This document shows, piece after piece, positions 12,242-23,303 of a DNA stretch of 64,000 nucleotides. The translations under genes and the position numbers were made by a program. Numbering within the stretch: the first letter of the stretch is position 1; each line of letters opens with the position of its first letter. Under the pieces are notes generated by a model. The model saw nothing but the letters and a program-made list of their open reading frames with translations. It was not told the DNA's origin and did not search any database. This stretch comes from Nemertoderma westbladi. Its lineage: Eukaryota; Xenacoelomorpha; Nemertodermatida; Nemertodermatidae. The DNA lies in the NCBI GenBank assembly GCA_032718475.1, contig JAUCBJ010004839.1, positions 119,375 to 183,374 on the forward strand. Direction: 5' to 3'.

Positions 12242-12480
12242 CTAAAATCTATTGGTTATAGGTTCGAGCCCTGTTAGCGGATCCATTCTGCTGAGCACTT
12301 CCAACCAATAAAATGGGGGGGGGGGGGGGGGGGGGGGGGGATTTACAAATTGGGCACCGAGGTATATCCAATAAGACATACCAACCAAGGGATGTAGCAA
12401 TAGGGCCAGCCGGGAAGTGGACTGACAATCCACCCCGGTGAGTCAAGGCCAACAAGGCCAAGGGGAGGCAGGTTTATGGG
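12242..12480. repeat. B-box-like remnant and 26-base poly-G tract
   Basis: GGTTCGAGCCC at 12261-12271 resembles a tRNA B box but no A box is placed upstream. A pure G run of about 26 bases lies at 12315-12340. The open frames through it, encoding proline runs on the minus strand, are artefacts of the homopolymer. Confidence 0.5.
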
Positions 12481-13905
12481 GTGATGTACAGTTGTAAGGC
12501 AACCAATGGGAGGGCGGCACCTGTTAGATTAAGCTGTATCGACCATGACAGGCCAGTGTTAGCCTTACAGGCAATGCATCTTTTCCCCCTTTATATTGAG
12601 GGTCACGTGCATTGTAAATTAGTTGGCAATTTAACCAGTGTAGAAGGTGAACAGTTTTCACAGTATGCCGCATATCAATACTGTAATCAGTGCTGTAATC
12701 ATTATACTGGTAAACTAGTTGCTATTCTATTGAGACTATTAACAATATCGACGATCAGATAACTCTAGCTTTTACAGTTTTATCAGGCATACGGCCATTC
12801 AGTATTCCCCAAGCGGCGACGAGTAGCAAACATCTAAGACGAACGGTCGGGATCCCAGGCCAACCAGGATCTCGTCACATGCCTGGAAATTCCTAATCCA
12901 TATAATCTTTGTACCTTCACAAAACATATGTGGTATTAACTATTAACGTGCACAGATACGAGAATAATCCTTGGGCCTTGATGAGGAAACGTGAATGTGA
13001 TGCATACCCACCCATTGTAATGATTCTATTTCTGGCCCATCTTGATTAACTTTTTTCATAGCGTACTTCAAGCTTACAACATTGCGATAGTAATATATTT
13101 AAATTTAATAATGACACTGGAATGATTAAGAAATTATTATGTTAACATCGTGTATATTTTCTGACACTCAAGTGAAAAAGTGGCCATTTCCTCCAAGTCC
13201 TAATGATAACGATGAATCGATATATTACTTCGATGGTGACAGCTTGAATGCATGTAAATTAATAATTATATGTAATGGAATGACAGAGATACAAACGGAT
13301 ATTCAGTCTACTGATAAATGCCACCTGAACAACATACAGCAAGCTTCTTGTTTATATTTCCACAGTTTAACTTATTTCCTTCCTGCGAGGAGTTTCAGCT
13401 CAATTTGCTGCCAAATTATATTAAAATAAATATTATATTGAATTTGATACAGTTAATACAATTCCAGCATAATTTAAAATTGAAGATGATAATAAAATTG
13501 AATTTAAAAATGAAATCGAAAGGAAATTGGAAGCTAATTATGAAATGTTATATTAAAATGAAATCTTATTTGAAAATTAAGTTCGCAATTCAATGGTGGC
13601 CACTGGCTGATGTTTTGAGAATTCCAAATAAATTGGCTCATGAACTAGCGTTTATCACCTGCGTTATATAGTTAAATAAATCATTGAAGGTCACTCACTG
13701 CCTGATATGTTACCTTCATGAAATCGTTGAACTGGACCATCTCAGCATGTAGACGTGTATGCCGTCATCATCTTGAATATCGTAAGACTTCAGAAAAGCT
13801 CAGCTCCAGAGTTTGGTTGTAATAGTGCTTTCACACGGACTTGAACTGTGTTCTTGTTGAGCTGAAAAGACTCTGCTCTTCAAGACTTAGGCGACTGTGT
13901 AGTGC
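12481..13905. other. Non-coding stretch
   Basis: Open frames of 93-117 codons occur (for example 12481-12762 and 13318-13671), but the second is rich in Lys/Ile/Leu/Asn as expected of AT-rich chance frames, and neither is recognised. Confidence 0.45.
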
Positions 13906-13910
13906 GTAGT

Positions 13911-15905
13911 CAGTTGTGGAACCCTTCAGCGTGCGTGGTCCATTGTGGAACCCTTCATCGTGCGTGGTCCATTGTGGAACCCTTCATCGTGCGTGGTCCA
14001 TTGTGGAACAGTTCATCGTGCGTGGTCCATTGTGGTACCGTTCAGCGTGCGTGGTCCATTGTGGAACCCTTCATCGTGCGTGGTCCATTGTGGAACCCTT
14101 CATCGTGCGTGGTCCAATGTGGTACCGTTCAGCGTGCGTGGTCCATTGTGGAACCCTTCAGCGTGCGTGGTCTGTTGTGGAACCCTTCAGCATGCATGGT
14201 CTGTTGTGGAACCCTTCAGCGTGCATGGTCCATTGTGGTACCCGTTCAGCGTGCGTGGTCCATTGTGGAACCCTTCAGCGAGCGTGGTCCGTTGTGGAAC
14301 CCTTCAGCGTGAGTGGTCCATTGTGGAACCCTTCAGCGTGCATGGTCCATTGTGGAACCCTTCAGCGTGCATGGTCCATTGTGGAACCCTTCAGCGTGCA
14401 TGGTCCATTGTGGAACCCTTCAGCGTGCATGGTCCATTGTGGAACCCTTCAGCGTGCATGGTCCATTGTGGAACCCTTCGGTGTGTGTGGTCCATTGTGG
14501 AACGCTTCAGCGTGCGTGGTTTGTTGTGGAACCCTTCAGTGTGTGTGGTCTGTTGTGGAAACCTTCAGCGTGCGTGGTCCATTGTGGAACGCTTCAGCGT
14601 GCATGGTCTGTTGTGGAACACTTCATTGTGTGTGGTCCGTTGTGGAACCCTTCAGCATGCGTGGTCCATTGTGGAACCCTTCAGCGTGCATGGTCCGTTG
14701 TGGAACCCTTCAGCGTGCATGGTCCATTGTGGAACCCTTCAGCATGCGGATGTGGAACCCTTCAGCGTGCATGGTCTGTTGTGGAACCCTTCAGCGTGCA
14801 TGGTCCGTTGTGGAACCCTTCAGCGTGCGTGGCCCGTTGTGGAACCCTTCAGCATGCGTGGTCCATTGTGGAACCCTTCAGCATGCGTGGTCCATTGTGG
14901 AACCCTTCAGCGTGCGCGGTCCATTGTGGAACCCTTCAGCGTGCGTGGTCCGTTGTGGAACCCTTCAGCATGCGTGGTCCATTGTGGAACCCTTCAGCGT
15001 GCGCGGTCCATTGTGGAACCCTTCAGCGTGCGTGGTCCGTTGTGGAACCCTTCAGTGTGCGTGGTCCGTTGTGGAACCCTTCAGCGTGCGTGGTCCGTTG
15101 TGGAACCCTTCAGCATGCGTGGTCCATTGTGGAACCCTTCAGCGTGCGCGGTCCATTGTGGAACCCTTCAGCGTGCGTGGTCCGTTGTGGAACCCTTCAG
15201 CATGCATGGTCCATTGTGGAACCCTTCAGCAGGCGGATGTGGAACCCTTCAGTGTGCGTGGTCCGTTGTGGAACCCTTCAGCGTGCATGGTCCGTTGTGG
15301 AACCCTTCAGCGTGCGTGGTCCGTTGTGGAACCCTTCAGCATGCGTGGTCCATTGTGGAACCCTTCAGCGTGCATGGTCCGTTGTGGAACCCTTCAGCGT
15401 GCGTGGTCCGTTGTGGAACCCTTCAGCATGCATGGTCTGTTGTGGAACACTTCATTGTGTGTGGTCCGTTGTGGAACCCTTCAGCGTGCATGGTCCGTTG
15501 TGGAACCCTTCAGCGTGCGTGGTCCGTTGTGGAACCCTTCAGCATGCGTGGTCCATTGTGGAACCCTTCAGCGTGCGCGGTCCATTGTGGAACCCTTCAG
15601 CGTGCGTGGTCCGTTGTGGAACCCTTCAGCATGCGTGGTCCGTTGTGGAACCCTTCAGTGTGCGTGGTCCATTGTGGAACCCTTCAGCGTGCGTGGTCCA
15701 TTGTGGAACAGTTCAGCGTGCGTGGTCCATTGTGGAACCCTTCAGCGTGCGTGATCTGTTGTGGAACCCTTCAGCATGCATGGTCTGTTGTGGATCCCTT
15801 CAGCGTGCATGGTCCATTGTGGTACCCGTTCAGCGTGCGTGGTCCATTGTGGAACCCTTCAGCATGCGTGGTCCGTTGTGGAACCCTAGAGCGTGCGTGG
15901 TCCAC
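13911..15905 (+). repeat. Minisatellite, 29-bp unit, about 69 copies
   Basis: The unit contains GTGGTCCATTGTGGAACCC and TTCAGCGTGC with frequent C/T and A/G variants (GCGTG/GCATG, CCATTG/CCGTTG/CTGTTG). It is GC-rich in an AT-rich window. Because 29 is not a multiple of 3 and the unit contains no TAA, TAG or TGA in any register, all three plus frames stay open for 538-667 codons. Each encodes the same 29-residue cycle shifted in phase. Two units near 14746 and 15233 are about 11 bp shorter, and a few carry insertions or GAACAG/GTACC changes. The flanks show no matching start context or exon signals, so I treat it as a minisatellite rather than a gene. Confidence 0.95.
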
Positions 15906-16292
15906 ACTTCCTGTATGTGGCGTCATTAGAGGGGATTGCATTGGATAATTCAACCATTTTATAAATTTTTTAGATAACTCAAAAAGCTCAAAAATTAAAC
16001 TTTTGATGGTATAAGTGTTTTCGAGGTAGCTGAATACGATGAAATTACTTAAAAATCTGGTAATGCAAACTCAATTTTGGTGCCATATTAGAAATTTTAG
16101 AAAATAGAAAAATTTTTCACGAAAAATTCTGGGGATGGGCGCCAGATAGGGACTGCAGCACGAAAACTAACATAGCCATGAAAATGGCGTTTGCTCTGTT
16201 GGATAGCCCATACAATTTTAGGAGAAGTCATGAAATCTCGGTTTTGTCAAAACAACTGACTCATAGATAATAATAATAATATATTTAATATT

Positions 16293-16332
16293 TATCCCGC
16301 GCCTTTTACGTACTTTTCAAAGGCGCGGGATA
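16293..16332. repeat. 14-bp perfect inverted repeat (hairpin)
   Basis: TATCCCGCGCCTTT (16293-16306) and AAAGGCGCGGGATA (16319-16332) are exact reverse complements around a 12-base spacer. It sits after a TAA repeat. It may be the structured tail of an otherwise unrecognised short element. Confidence 0.85.
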
Positions 16333-16371
16333 TTCAAAAGATACAGATGAATTAAAACAAAATTTATAAAA

Positions 16372-16373
<2 letters not shown>

Positions 16374-16402
<29 letters not shown>
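16374..16402. repeat. Poly-C tract, 29 bases
   Basis: Uninterrupted C run, one of at least fifteen long G or C homopolymers in the window. Confidence 0.95.
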
Positions 16403-16404
<2 letters not shown>

Positions 16405-16614
16405 GCCAAATAGGGTTATAATGGTATCAAAAATATATACAAAACCTAGTTTTCTTTATTATTATTATTTTTTATTATTTTATTAGGCCTATTTAATTAT
16501 TATTTCGAAGTGTGGAAATGGGCACTAAATTCCTTTCGAAGTCTTGACCATTTCGAAGTGTTGACATGGAATGGTCTGTAGGTCTTGGTTATAATCCGGT
16601 TCCGTTGGTATTGG

Positions 16615-16880
16615 TTCGTGTCGCAGTGTCCGAGTGGATATGGCGCCTGAACTGCTTACACAATAGTGTTTGATGGCGCAGGTTCGAATCCGACTAAAGG
16701 CTGTAGAAATTTCGCACTGTTGTGTCCCTAGGCAAGACACTTTAGACATTAGTGCCTACGTTAACCCAGCGGTATAATGGAAACCTGGCTTTGCTGGGGT
16801 AATGATAATAAAAGCGCTTTGAGTATGCCGAGCATAATAAAGCGCTATATAAATAACCAATATTATTATTATTATTATAA
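16615..16880 (+). mobile_element. tRNA-derived SINE
   Basis: The head (about 16618-16706) has an A box (TGTCCGAGTGG, 16627-16637) and a B box (GGTTCGAATCC, 16681-16691). The long spacing between them and the A-box sequence match Ser/Leu-type tRNAs with a long variable arm. The body contains GTGTCCCTAGGCAAGACAC and the tail AAAGCGCTTTGAG and TAAAGCGCTATATAAAT, then a TTA microsatellite. It depends on a partner LINE for copying. Orientation is plus. The 74-codon minus frame across it is incidental. Confidence 0.85.
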
Positions 16881-18440
16881 TGAGTCTGAATTTATGTACT
16901 ACATACTACATAATCTTCCGTCTACCAGGTGAAGAAGTACTGAAATTCGTCTGCTTAGCTAGCAGACTTTGCAGTTTTGGAATATACCACTGATGTGTTT
17001 GAACATATATCTTACTAAAATGACACAAATATATGCGGCATTCCTAAAATAATATTATAAATATAAATAATATTTATATTATTAGTAAGTCATGTCACAT
17101 CTTTCTAAAGTTTATGTTTCATGAAATTTATAAGTAATCTCGATAAGAAAGTAGATTCAATAAGTACATAAGCATCCATTGTTTGGTACCTTTGCTTTTC
17201 TAATTATATTTCCATTTTGTCGCTGGAATCATTTCACCTTATCATCATCACTAGATGCAAGGCGTATATAGAAAGAAGTCATCAATAAGTCAATAGAGAT
17301 ATAAAAGCCAAACATACATGGCAAGTTTTGTCAGTAATTACATTGTTTGAACACTAAAGGAAGTTGTCTAAATTTCCTTAAAAAAAAGTAATGCAACAAT
17401 AAGTTTTCAGTGGCAGAGTTTTACTACTATTTATTAATGATGGATGATTAAAAATGTATGATGCGAAGCCAACTATCTCCATAACATATACTTAATTGCT
17501 GAGCTGAAACCCACATAAATAAATCCTTGATCATGACGCAATCAACATTTTCCTACCTTTTCCTAAAATCGATGCAAATAGCAGCTGACTTCTAGCAAAT
17601 ATTATACTGTAACTGTTATTGGTTCTCGTTCATTGTTTAAGTCCAATAACGTGCCACTCTACCCTGCTCCTTTCCCTTAAATTGATAATTAACTTTGTTA
17701 ATTCACCAATACGAGGTGTTAATTCACAGAGATGGGATTTGCTTCAACTTTACTACCAGTACTGAATAAAAAAAAAAACATTTAATTCTTCTGTGTCAAC
17801 GCTATGCATGTTACATGCTTACCATGTTCTGGATGAACTAAATCAAATTTTGTTGTGATCTGACATAGGGCTGGTTTTACACTAAATTTCGGTGATTGGT
17901 AATAAACCTTGAAGCAAGTTGTCTCCTTGGGGAGTGGCTACTTTATACTATCAATAGCGCCTTGATTGCATCAAATAATTTAGTCAAAGAAAGAGAAACG
18001 GATAAATCCATAACTTACTTAGAACAAGGCCAACTTGGGCATTATGTGTGAATAGCAGCTGACACTAGAGATCCTATTATTTCAACCACCATACACAACA
18101 TAAATCAAGACATTAATTATATTTCTTTCAAATTCAGAATAAGTTGCCATAATCATAGACAATTAAAATAAAATGGAAAATGTATTTATCACAGAAAAGT
18201 AAACAGGTCATAATAAACTACCTAGATAATGAAACAAAATTCTTATATAAAACTGAAACAGATTCACATAAAATTAGTAATTAATGAACAAACATAGTAA
18301 TTAATGAACATGAACAAAGATTAAAAATAATTTGGAATGAGTGGGCTGGCGGTTACTAGATACTCTCTTATACAAAATTATTACTCGAGTAATACAAACA
18401 GAAACGAGTCTCTCTAGAGAAACTAGTTCGAAAATTTGAA
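16881..18440. other. AT-rich non-coding stretch
   Basis: No gene is recognised. A reverse-orientation fragment of the AACAATAAA family (CCTGCTCCTTTCCC and nearby) lies at about 17625-17682. Confidence 0.5.
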
Positions 18441-18444
18441 AATC

Positions 18445-18950
18445 CATTCAATAGATAAAATTGCTTGTGACAATTTATTTCTTGCTTTTTAGATGTTTAT
18501 GGCTGTTCTGAATTCAATGAAATATATAATTATCTAACTAGAGATCTGAAACTAGTATTTTTCGGAAGTGGGTGCAAAATGTGGTGCTATCACCCAATTT
18601 TGAAAACCATCAAATATATCAATTTATTGTGTCACCTTGTTTCTTGCGTTATACGGGTATGTGATGATTCTGAATTCAATGGAATCAGTAAAAATTTCAT
18701 AAGAGTTTTCAAACTTGTATTTTTCGCCGTTGGGTGAAAATTGCTGTGCCAGCACCAAACTTTTGAAAATAAAAATAAGCAAATTGACCAGTAGATAGTA
18801 TCATCTTGTTTTTTTTGCGTTATACGGGTTTATGAGGGTCCTGAATCAGATGGAATCAATAAAAACAGCACTGGACATCGCAAACTTGTACTTTTTGGTG
18901 ATGGGTACGAAATTTGGTTCTAGAACCAAAATTTTCCAAATCACGCCGAA
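18445..18950 (+). repeat. Three diverged tandem copies, about 160-180 bp
   Basis: Landmarks recur in order three times: a CTTGTTTTTTGCGTTATACGGG-like segment (given in part), then TTCTGAATTCAATG, then ACTTGTATTTTTCG, then a GTGGGTG/GTTGGGTG segment with CCAAATTTTGAAAA. The TGAATTCAATG-type landmark lies near 18510, 18670 and 18850. Confidence 0.7.
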
Positions 18951-19029
18951 AAATACATGTAGCAATGATCTGGCATATTAGAAATGTATTCCATTAGAAT
19001 CAGCGCCCTAGAAAACCTGAAAATGTGAA

Positions 19030-19330
19030 TTTATAGCATCGTATAAGTATAATAGTATAATTATATATAGTAATATAGTATAGTAATATACATATATACA
19101 TATATATATATAGTAATATAGTATATAGTATAGTATATTTTTTTTATTTTTTTATTTCTTTAATCCGGAACTGAATCCATAAAAACAACGACTCAAAATA
19201 ATCAAATTAACAAAATATACTGACTGTATCACCTACCTACAATGGAGCACAAAATATAATATTAATATACTGAACCGTAGCAACACAAAATATAATATTA
19301 ATATACTGAACCGTAGCAACAAAATATATA
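19030..19330. repeat. TA-rich simple repeat and 38-bp duplication
   Basis: A TATA/ATAGTA-rich run covers 19040-19140. At 19249-19322 a 38-bp unit (CACAAAATATAATATTAATA then TACTGAACCGTAGCAA) occurs twice back to back. Confidence 0.8.
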
Positions 19331-19399
19331 TATACAAACTAATAGTTATGACTGTAGAAAAAGTAGCGACTCCCGTATCCTACTAGTAGGACCAGTAAC

Positions 19400-21012
19400 A
19401 CTTAGCACAGCATGAATAAGAACATTATTAGATGATTTTAATCTACTAAGCAAAGATTTTATATATTTTATATCGAATATGAATAAATTCCGGCAAATCA
19501 AGTTCACCAAACATTAAAGAGACGCTACAATCGTAACTATAACCAAACAATCTCCTTGCAATGTTATTGATAACCTACTCTCAATTTATTAAATACCTTT
19601 AGACTATAGTTATGCCGAGACCACAGCGCATTGCAATAAAACTGCGTGCAAAATGCGAAGAGAATCTTTTTAATGGCAAACGAACATTTACCAAATTTTA
19701 TTATCAGTAGGTTGCCCCTACGATATAAACTATGCAACTGATTTTAAGGATGTCATAGTCATCGTCCGTTGTATTGTGAATGAAATGGCCGAGGTATTTA
19801 AATTTAGAAACAGTTTCAAGCTTAGAACCATTGAGAGCAACACAATCGACAAGGGTATTTTTATATGATTTTGGTGTAAACACCAAAACTTTTGATTTTT
19901 TAACATTAACTTTGATTGAATGTAGCTCAGCGTATTTTTCAAATATACCAAGAAGTTTGTGCAGGCCAAAAATTGTGTTTGAAATAATACCCAAATCATC
20001 AGCATAAATTAAGTGATTGGCTCTCCTCCCACCTAATTCACAACCTACATTAGATCTAATAAATTCAGTACTAAGGTCGTCCATGTAAAGACAGTACAAC
20101 CGGGGAGACAGAATACCTCCCTGTTTAGTTCCATTGGAAGCTGTAAAACCATCAGAGATACAGCCGCCCCAGCGCACCGCTAAACATTGACTCCTGTACC
20201 AGAAGCATAATAACCGCACGAAATATACAGGAAAATTACGATCAATCAATTTTGTAAAAAGCTTATAATGATTGACCAGGTCAAACGCCTTGGACGAGTC
20301 AATAAATGCCACATACACAGGACTATTATTAGATAAATAAAACTGGATGATCTCCTTAAGGGTATATACACACACATAGCTCAGTGCCAAGACCTTTCTT
20401 ATAACCAAATTGTGGATCTCCAGTATCGAGGTACTAACAAACCGATCAAAGAAAATAAGTTCTAGAACCTTACTGGTAATATTTGCCATTGCTATAGCAC
20501 GATAATTGTCCTTATCGGTGATGTCTGCATTCTTATCCTTTACAAGCGGAATAATATGGCAATCGATAAGAGCTGGAGGTATATACCCATGCACATTACA
20601 ACAACTAAATAAACTAGACAGATGTACAGATAGGCGAATTGGTGCGTGTATAAAATGCTCCCCTACTAGTCCATCAGGACTAGGAGATTTACCTTTTTCT
20701 AACTTGCTGAACGCATCAGCAATCTCAGCAGGGCTAATCAACATTTCGCTTGCAAATTTCACATTATTAAAACGCAATTCAATATTTTCCTTAAGCCGGT
20801 CGTCGTCAACCGAATTAAAGAGATCTTGGAATTTATTCTTAAAAAGGGAGCAAATGTCGGCCTCACCAACAGCGGTACCTATTTTTCTCGAAATCGGCAC
20901 ACTAGCATTACTATGTGATTTTACGTTACGCCAAAAGTTCTTACTATTCTCTACTTTACTAGTACTATATATAGTAGTATAATATACAAGCTGGCAAGCC
21001 CGGAGGGTTCAC
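19400..21012 (-). pseudogene. Non-LTR retrotransposon reverse transcriptase (family B)
   Basis: A long minus-strand frame runs from about 21012 to 19704. It encodes a reverse transcriptase missing its N-terminal endonuclease. In order: a KNFWRNVKS linker upstream of 20900; KDNYRAIAM; motif A FIDSSKAFD (about 20283-20311); motif B GTKQGGILSP (about 20105-20135); catalytic YADD (about 19996-20006); and FKYLGH after the palm. The frame then stops. The expected downstream region continues in a second frame (LYRRGNLL, FGKCSF, around 19720-19600) and a third (INNIARRLFG, LDLPEFIH, around 19590-19440), so at least two frameshifts have killed it. No 3' tail or target duplication was found. The clade is not resolved. 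The copy is inactive but the polymerase core is unusually complete. Confidence 0.9.
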
Positions 21013-21059
21013 GGTCCTCCTACTTAATCAGTACAATAATAATAACCGATACATCATTG

Positions 21060-21560
21060 TCGAAACGTACCCCTGTACCCAGTATTCGGGTACCGGCTGG
21101 CGGCTGACCGGTACGTTTTCGTTCGGGTAGGCCTATGTTTCCTTTTCACTTGTTCCCATCGTAGGCGACCTCATGCTCATCCCACCACGACCACGACCAC
21201 CAGTTACGAGTTGGGTAGGCGTCTACCGGCAACCGGTAAGTAATTACGCGCCACACGACGTCATCCCGCCATCCGCCAACATTTATACCGGTACGGTAAG
21301 CCTACCACGACCACCTACTGGCTGGCTACAGGGCTACCATCGCACCGTAGGTCTACCGCCTACGCCTACCGGTCAACCGGTAACGGTAGGCTACCGCGTA
21401 CCGGTACAGCGGTACCCGGTACTCAAAGTCGTACCGGTATTGTCGTAATTGACAAATGCAGGATTAAACCGTAACCCGTTCCGGTACCGGTACCATATGC
21501 ATCTGAACGACTGGACGGTTAATCTCATAGCATAGCTGCATAGGCCTACCGGTAGTCAGT
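21060..21560. other. CCGGT-rich, CpG-containing patch
   Basis: This stretch is much less AT-rich than the surroundings and is saturated with TACCGGTA/ACCGGT words, most of them palindromic, with scattered relatives to about 21850. A 91-codon plus frame (21173-21448) results from the composition and has no recognised domain. It lies just upstream (in minus-strand terms) of the family B relic. It could be a CpG-rich regulatory patch or a degenerate short tandem repeat; I cannot tell which. Confidence 0.5.
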
Positions 21561-22159
21561 GCGAAGTCGCCTGCGAACATGGCGAAATATTATATTTAAG
21601 CCAGGCATAGCCTACCTGATGGATAATAATAAACTGAAATGCTATGCCGGTCTGCCAGTCAGAAGTACCGGTACTTGGTACTGCCAGTTTGCTGCTATGC
21701 CAGTATGCTGGTATGCTAGCAGGTAGTGCATAGTGCTAAGATTGCTAACCATCGGACCGTACTAGCAGACATCAGTACAATCAGACAGTACTAGCAGTCT
21801 AGGGCCTACAGGACTGCAGTACCGGTACTGCAGTATTGGTAATTGCTAATGCTAATTAATTACCTTAATTAAATCTTCAATTAGGTCATAATGTAGGTCC
21901 AAATTTAAAAATCGGCCTCCGTTAATCGATTTATAAATAATTCAGGTACCTCCATGCCAAATATCAGAATCATTCATTGCGTTCCCTATGACAAGATAGC
22001 TTTTTCCTAAACCATGCGAAAACACGCAAATATAGCGCTCACATCGCACAAATACCATCTCGACACCCAATTTTTTGTATGAGCCTTCGCCATCCCTATA
22101 TCTAACTTTTGTCCAAATTTTATTTCGATTGATTAATAAATAACTGAGATATCGCTCTG

Positions 22160-22206
22160 GACACACACACACACACACACACACACTAACACACACACAC
22201 ACACAC
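22160..22206. repeat. CA dinucleotide microsatellite
   Basis: Two CA runs separated by a single TA-containing interruption. Confidence 0.95.
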
Positions 22207-22359
22207 ATTACGGTAATAATGGTCACTTATGTCAAAGACCGTGAACCAATTAGTAGAATTGTTCACTACTTGTAATTTTTCGGTCGGGTCCAGACCTACG
22301 ACTGTACCTACGTACAAACAAAAAATCAGACGTTCTCGTAACAAATTGTAGATTTTGGA

Positions 22360-22400
22360 GGGGGGGGGGGGGTCAATATGACCCCCCCCCCCCCCCCCCC
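22360..22400. repeat. Poly-G/poly-C palindrome
   Basis: A run of 13 G (22360-22372), a short TCAATATGA centre, then 19 C (22382-22400). The centre itself is nearly self-complementary, so the whole stretch is a near-perfect palindrome. Confidence 0.9.
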
Positions 22401-22586
22401 GATATTTGTACAACATTTCATAGCCCGGTACTAATAGGGTTAATTATTATATTAATGATTTGTATGTACGTCCTCATTGTTAATAATAGTCTACTGATTT
22501 TGTTATTTTAAATACTCAGTCAATCATTTTACGAGATAAACAATAAATAATCTGACTTATTAGTCTGATTCATTATATTGCTGCCT

Positions 22587-22975
22587 TTGACGTGAATGGG
22601 GATAAAAGCTGTATAATTTTTAAGTAATATTATTTAAATAAAATACTAGAAAATAATTAATTGCCATTAAATGGCAAGCAGAAATATGCTGTTTTTTTTA
22701 CCGTAATCAACATAATTATCTAATTAACTGCTTTTATCATACGTTCTCGAAGGCCACACGGAAATTCAACAAATTTATAAACTTTTGCGAAAAAACATGT
22801 TTACCAAGTTTGATTAGATTAGATTTCATCGAGGATTGGCCGAGTTATTAACGTTTAAAATTGGACACGACATAACAACAGAATGACAGAGGTACTGATA
22901 GAGGTTGAGATAGTGGTACGGTACCCGTATGCTAAGCTCACTTACTTTTGTGGCTCGCCCCACAAATTAGACCAT
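22587..22975 (-). repeat. Dispersed repeat, GGGGCGAGCCAC family, minus copy
   Basis: The reverse complement matches 38978-39350 along most of its length. Shared segments include GTGGGGCGAGCCAC, TTTTAAACGTTAATAACTCG, TTCCGTGTGGCCTTCGAGAA and AAAATTATACAG. It encodes no protein. It is a family of about 380 bp of unknown class. Confidence 0.85.
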
Positions 22976-23303
22976 TATATAAATAATAATATATAATATA
23001 TATATAAATAATATAATATCAGCAAGGATATAGACTATAGAGACTAGAGTTCCGTTCTTAGCTTGTCTTTGAAACCAAATGGGTTGGTTGTCAGTTGATT
23101 GTGCTAGTAAACTATTCTACCTATTCTTACATTCAAACTATTGTTATCTATTCAAAACTATTCTATCTATTCTTTATTACTATTACACACACTATGCCTA
23201 CAGAGTGCAATCACCAGAGTCAAAAATGACCCTTCAAATATATTCAACTGGTGCTAACTTCTAATACTGCCTCTCATATGCCTGAATCTCATATGAAACT
23301 TAT

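Larger units (their letters stand above)
15906..16614. other. Non-coding stretch with hairpin and poly-C tract
   Basis: Contains a GC-rich hairpin at 16293-16332 and a poly-C run at 16374-16402, plus TAA-type microsatellite. No gene is recognised. Confidence 0.55.
21561..22586. other. Non-coding stretch with CA repeat and poly-G/poly-C pair
   Basis: Contains a CA microsatellite at about 22160-22206 directly after GAGATATCGCTCTGGA, and a poly-G/poly-C pair at 22360-22400. No gene is recognised. Confidence 0.55.

Noticed and set aside
13902-15948. Open frames of 538-667 codons in all three plus frames
   Set aside because: They come from a stop-free 29-bp repeat unit. No independent evidence of a gene such as flanking exons or non-repeat domains is present.
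20506-20982. 158-codon plus-strand frame
   Set aside because: It is antisense to the family B reverse transcriptase, whose conserved motifs prove the minus strand is the coding one.
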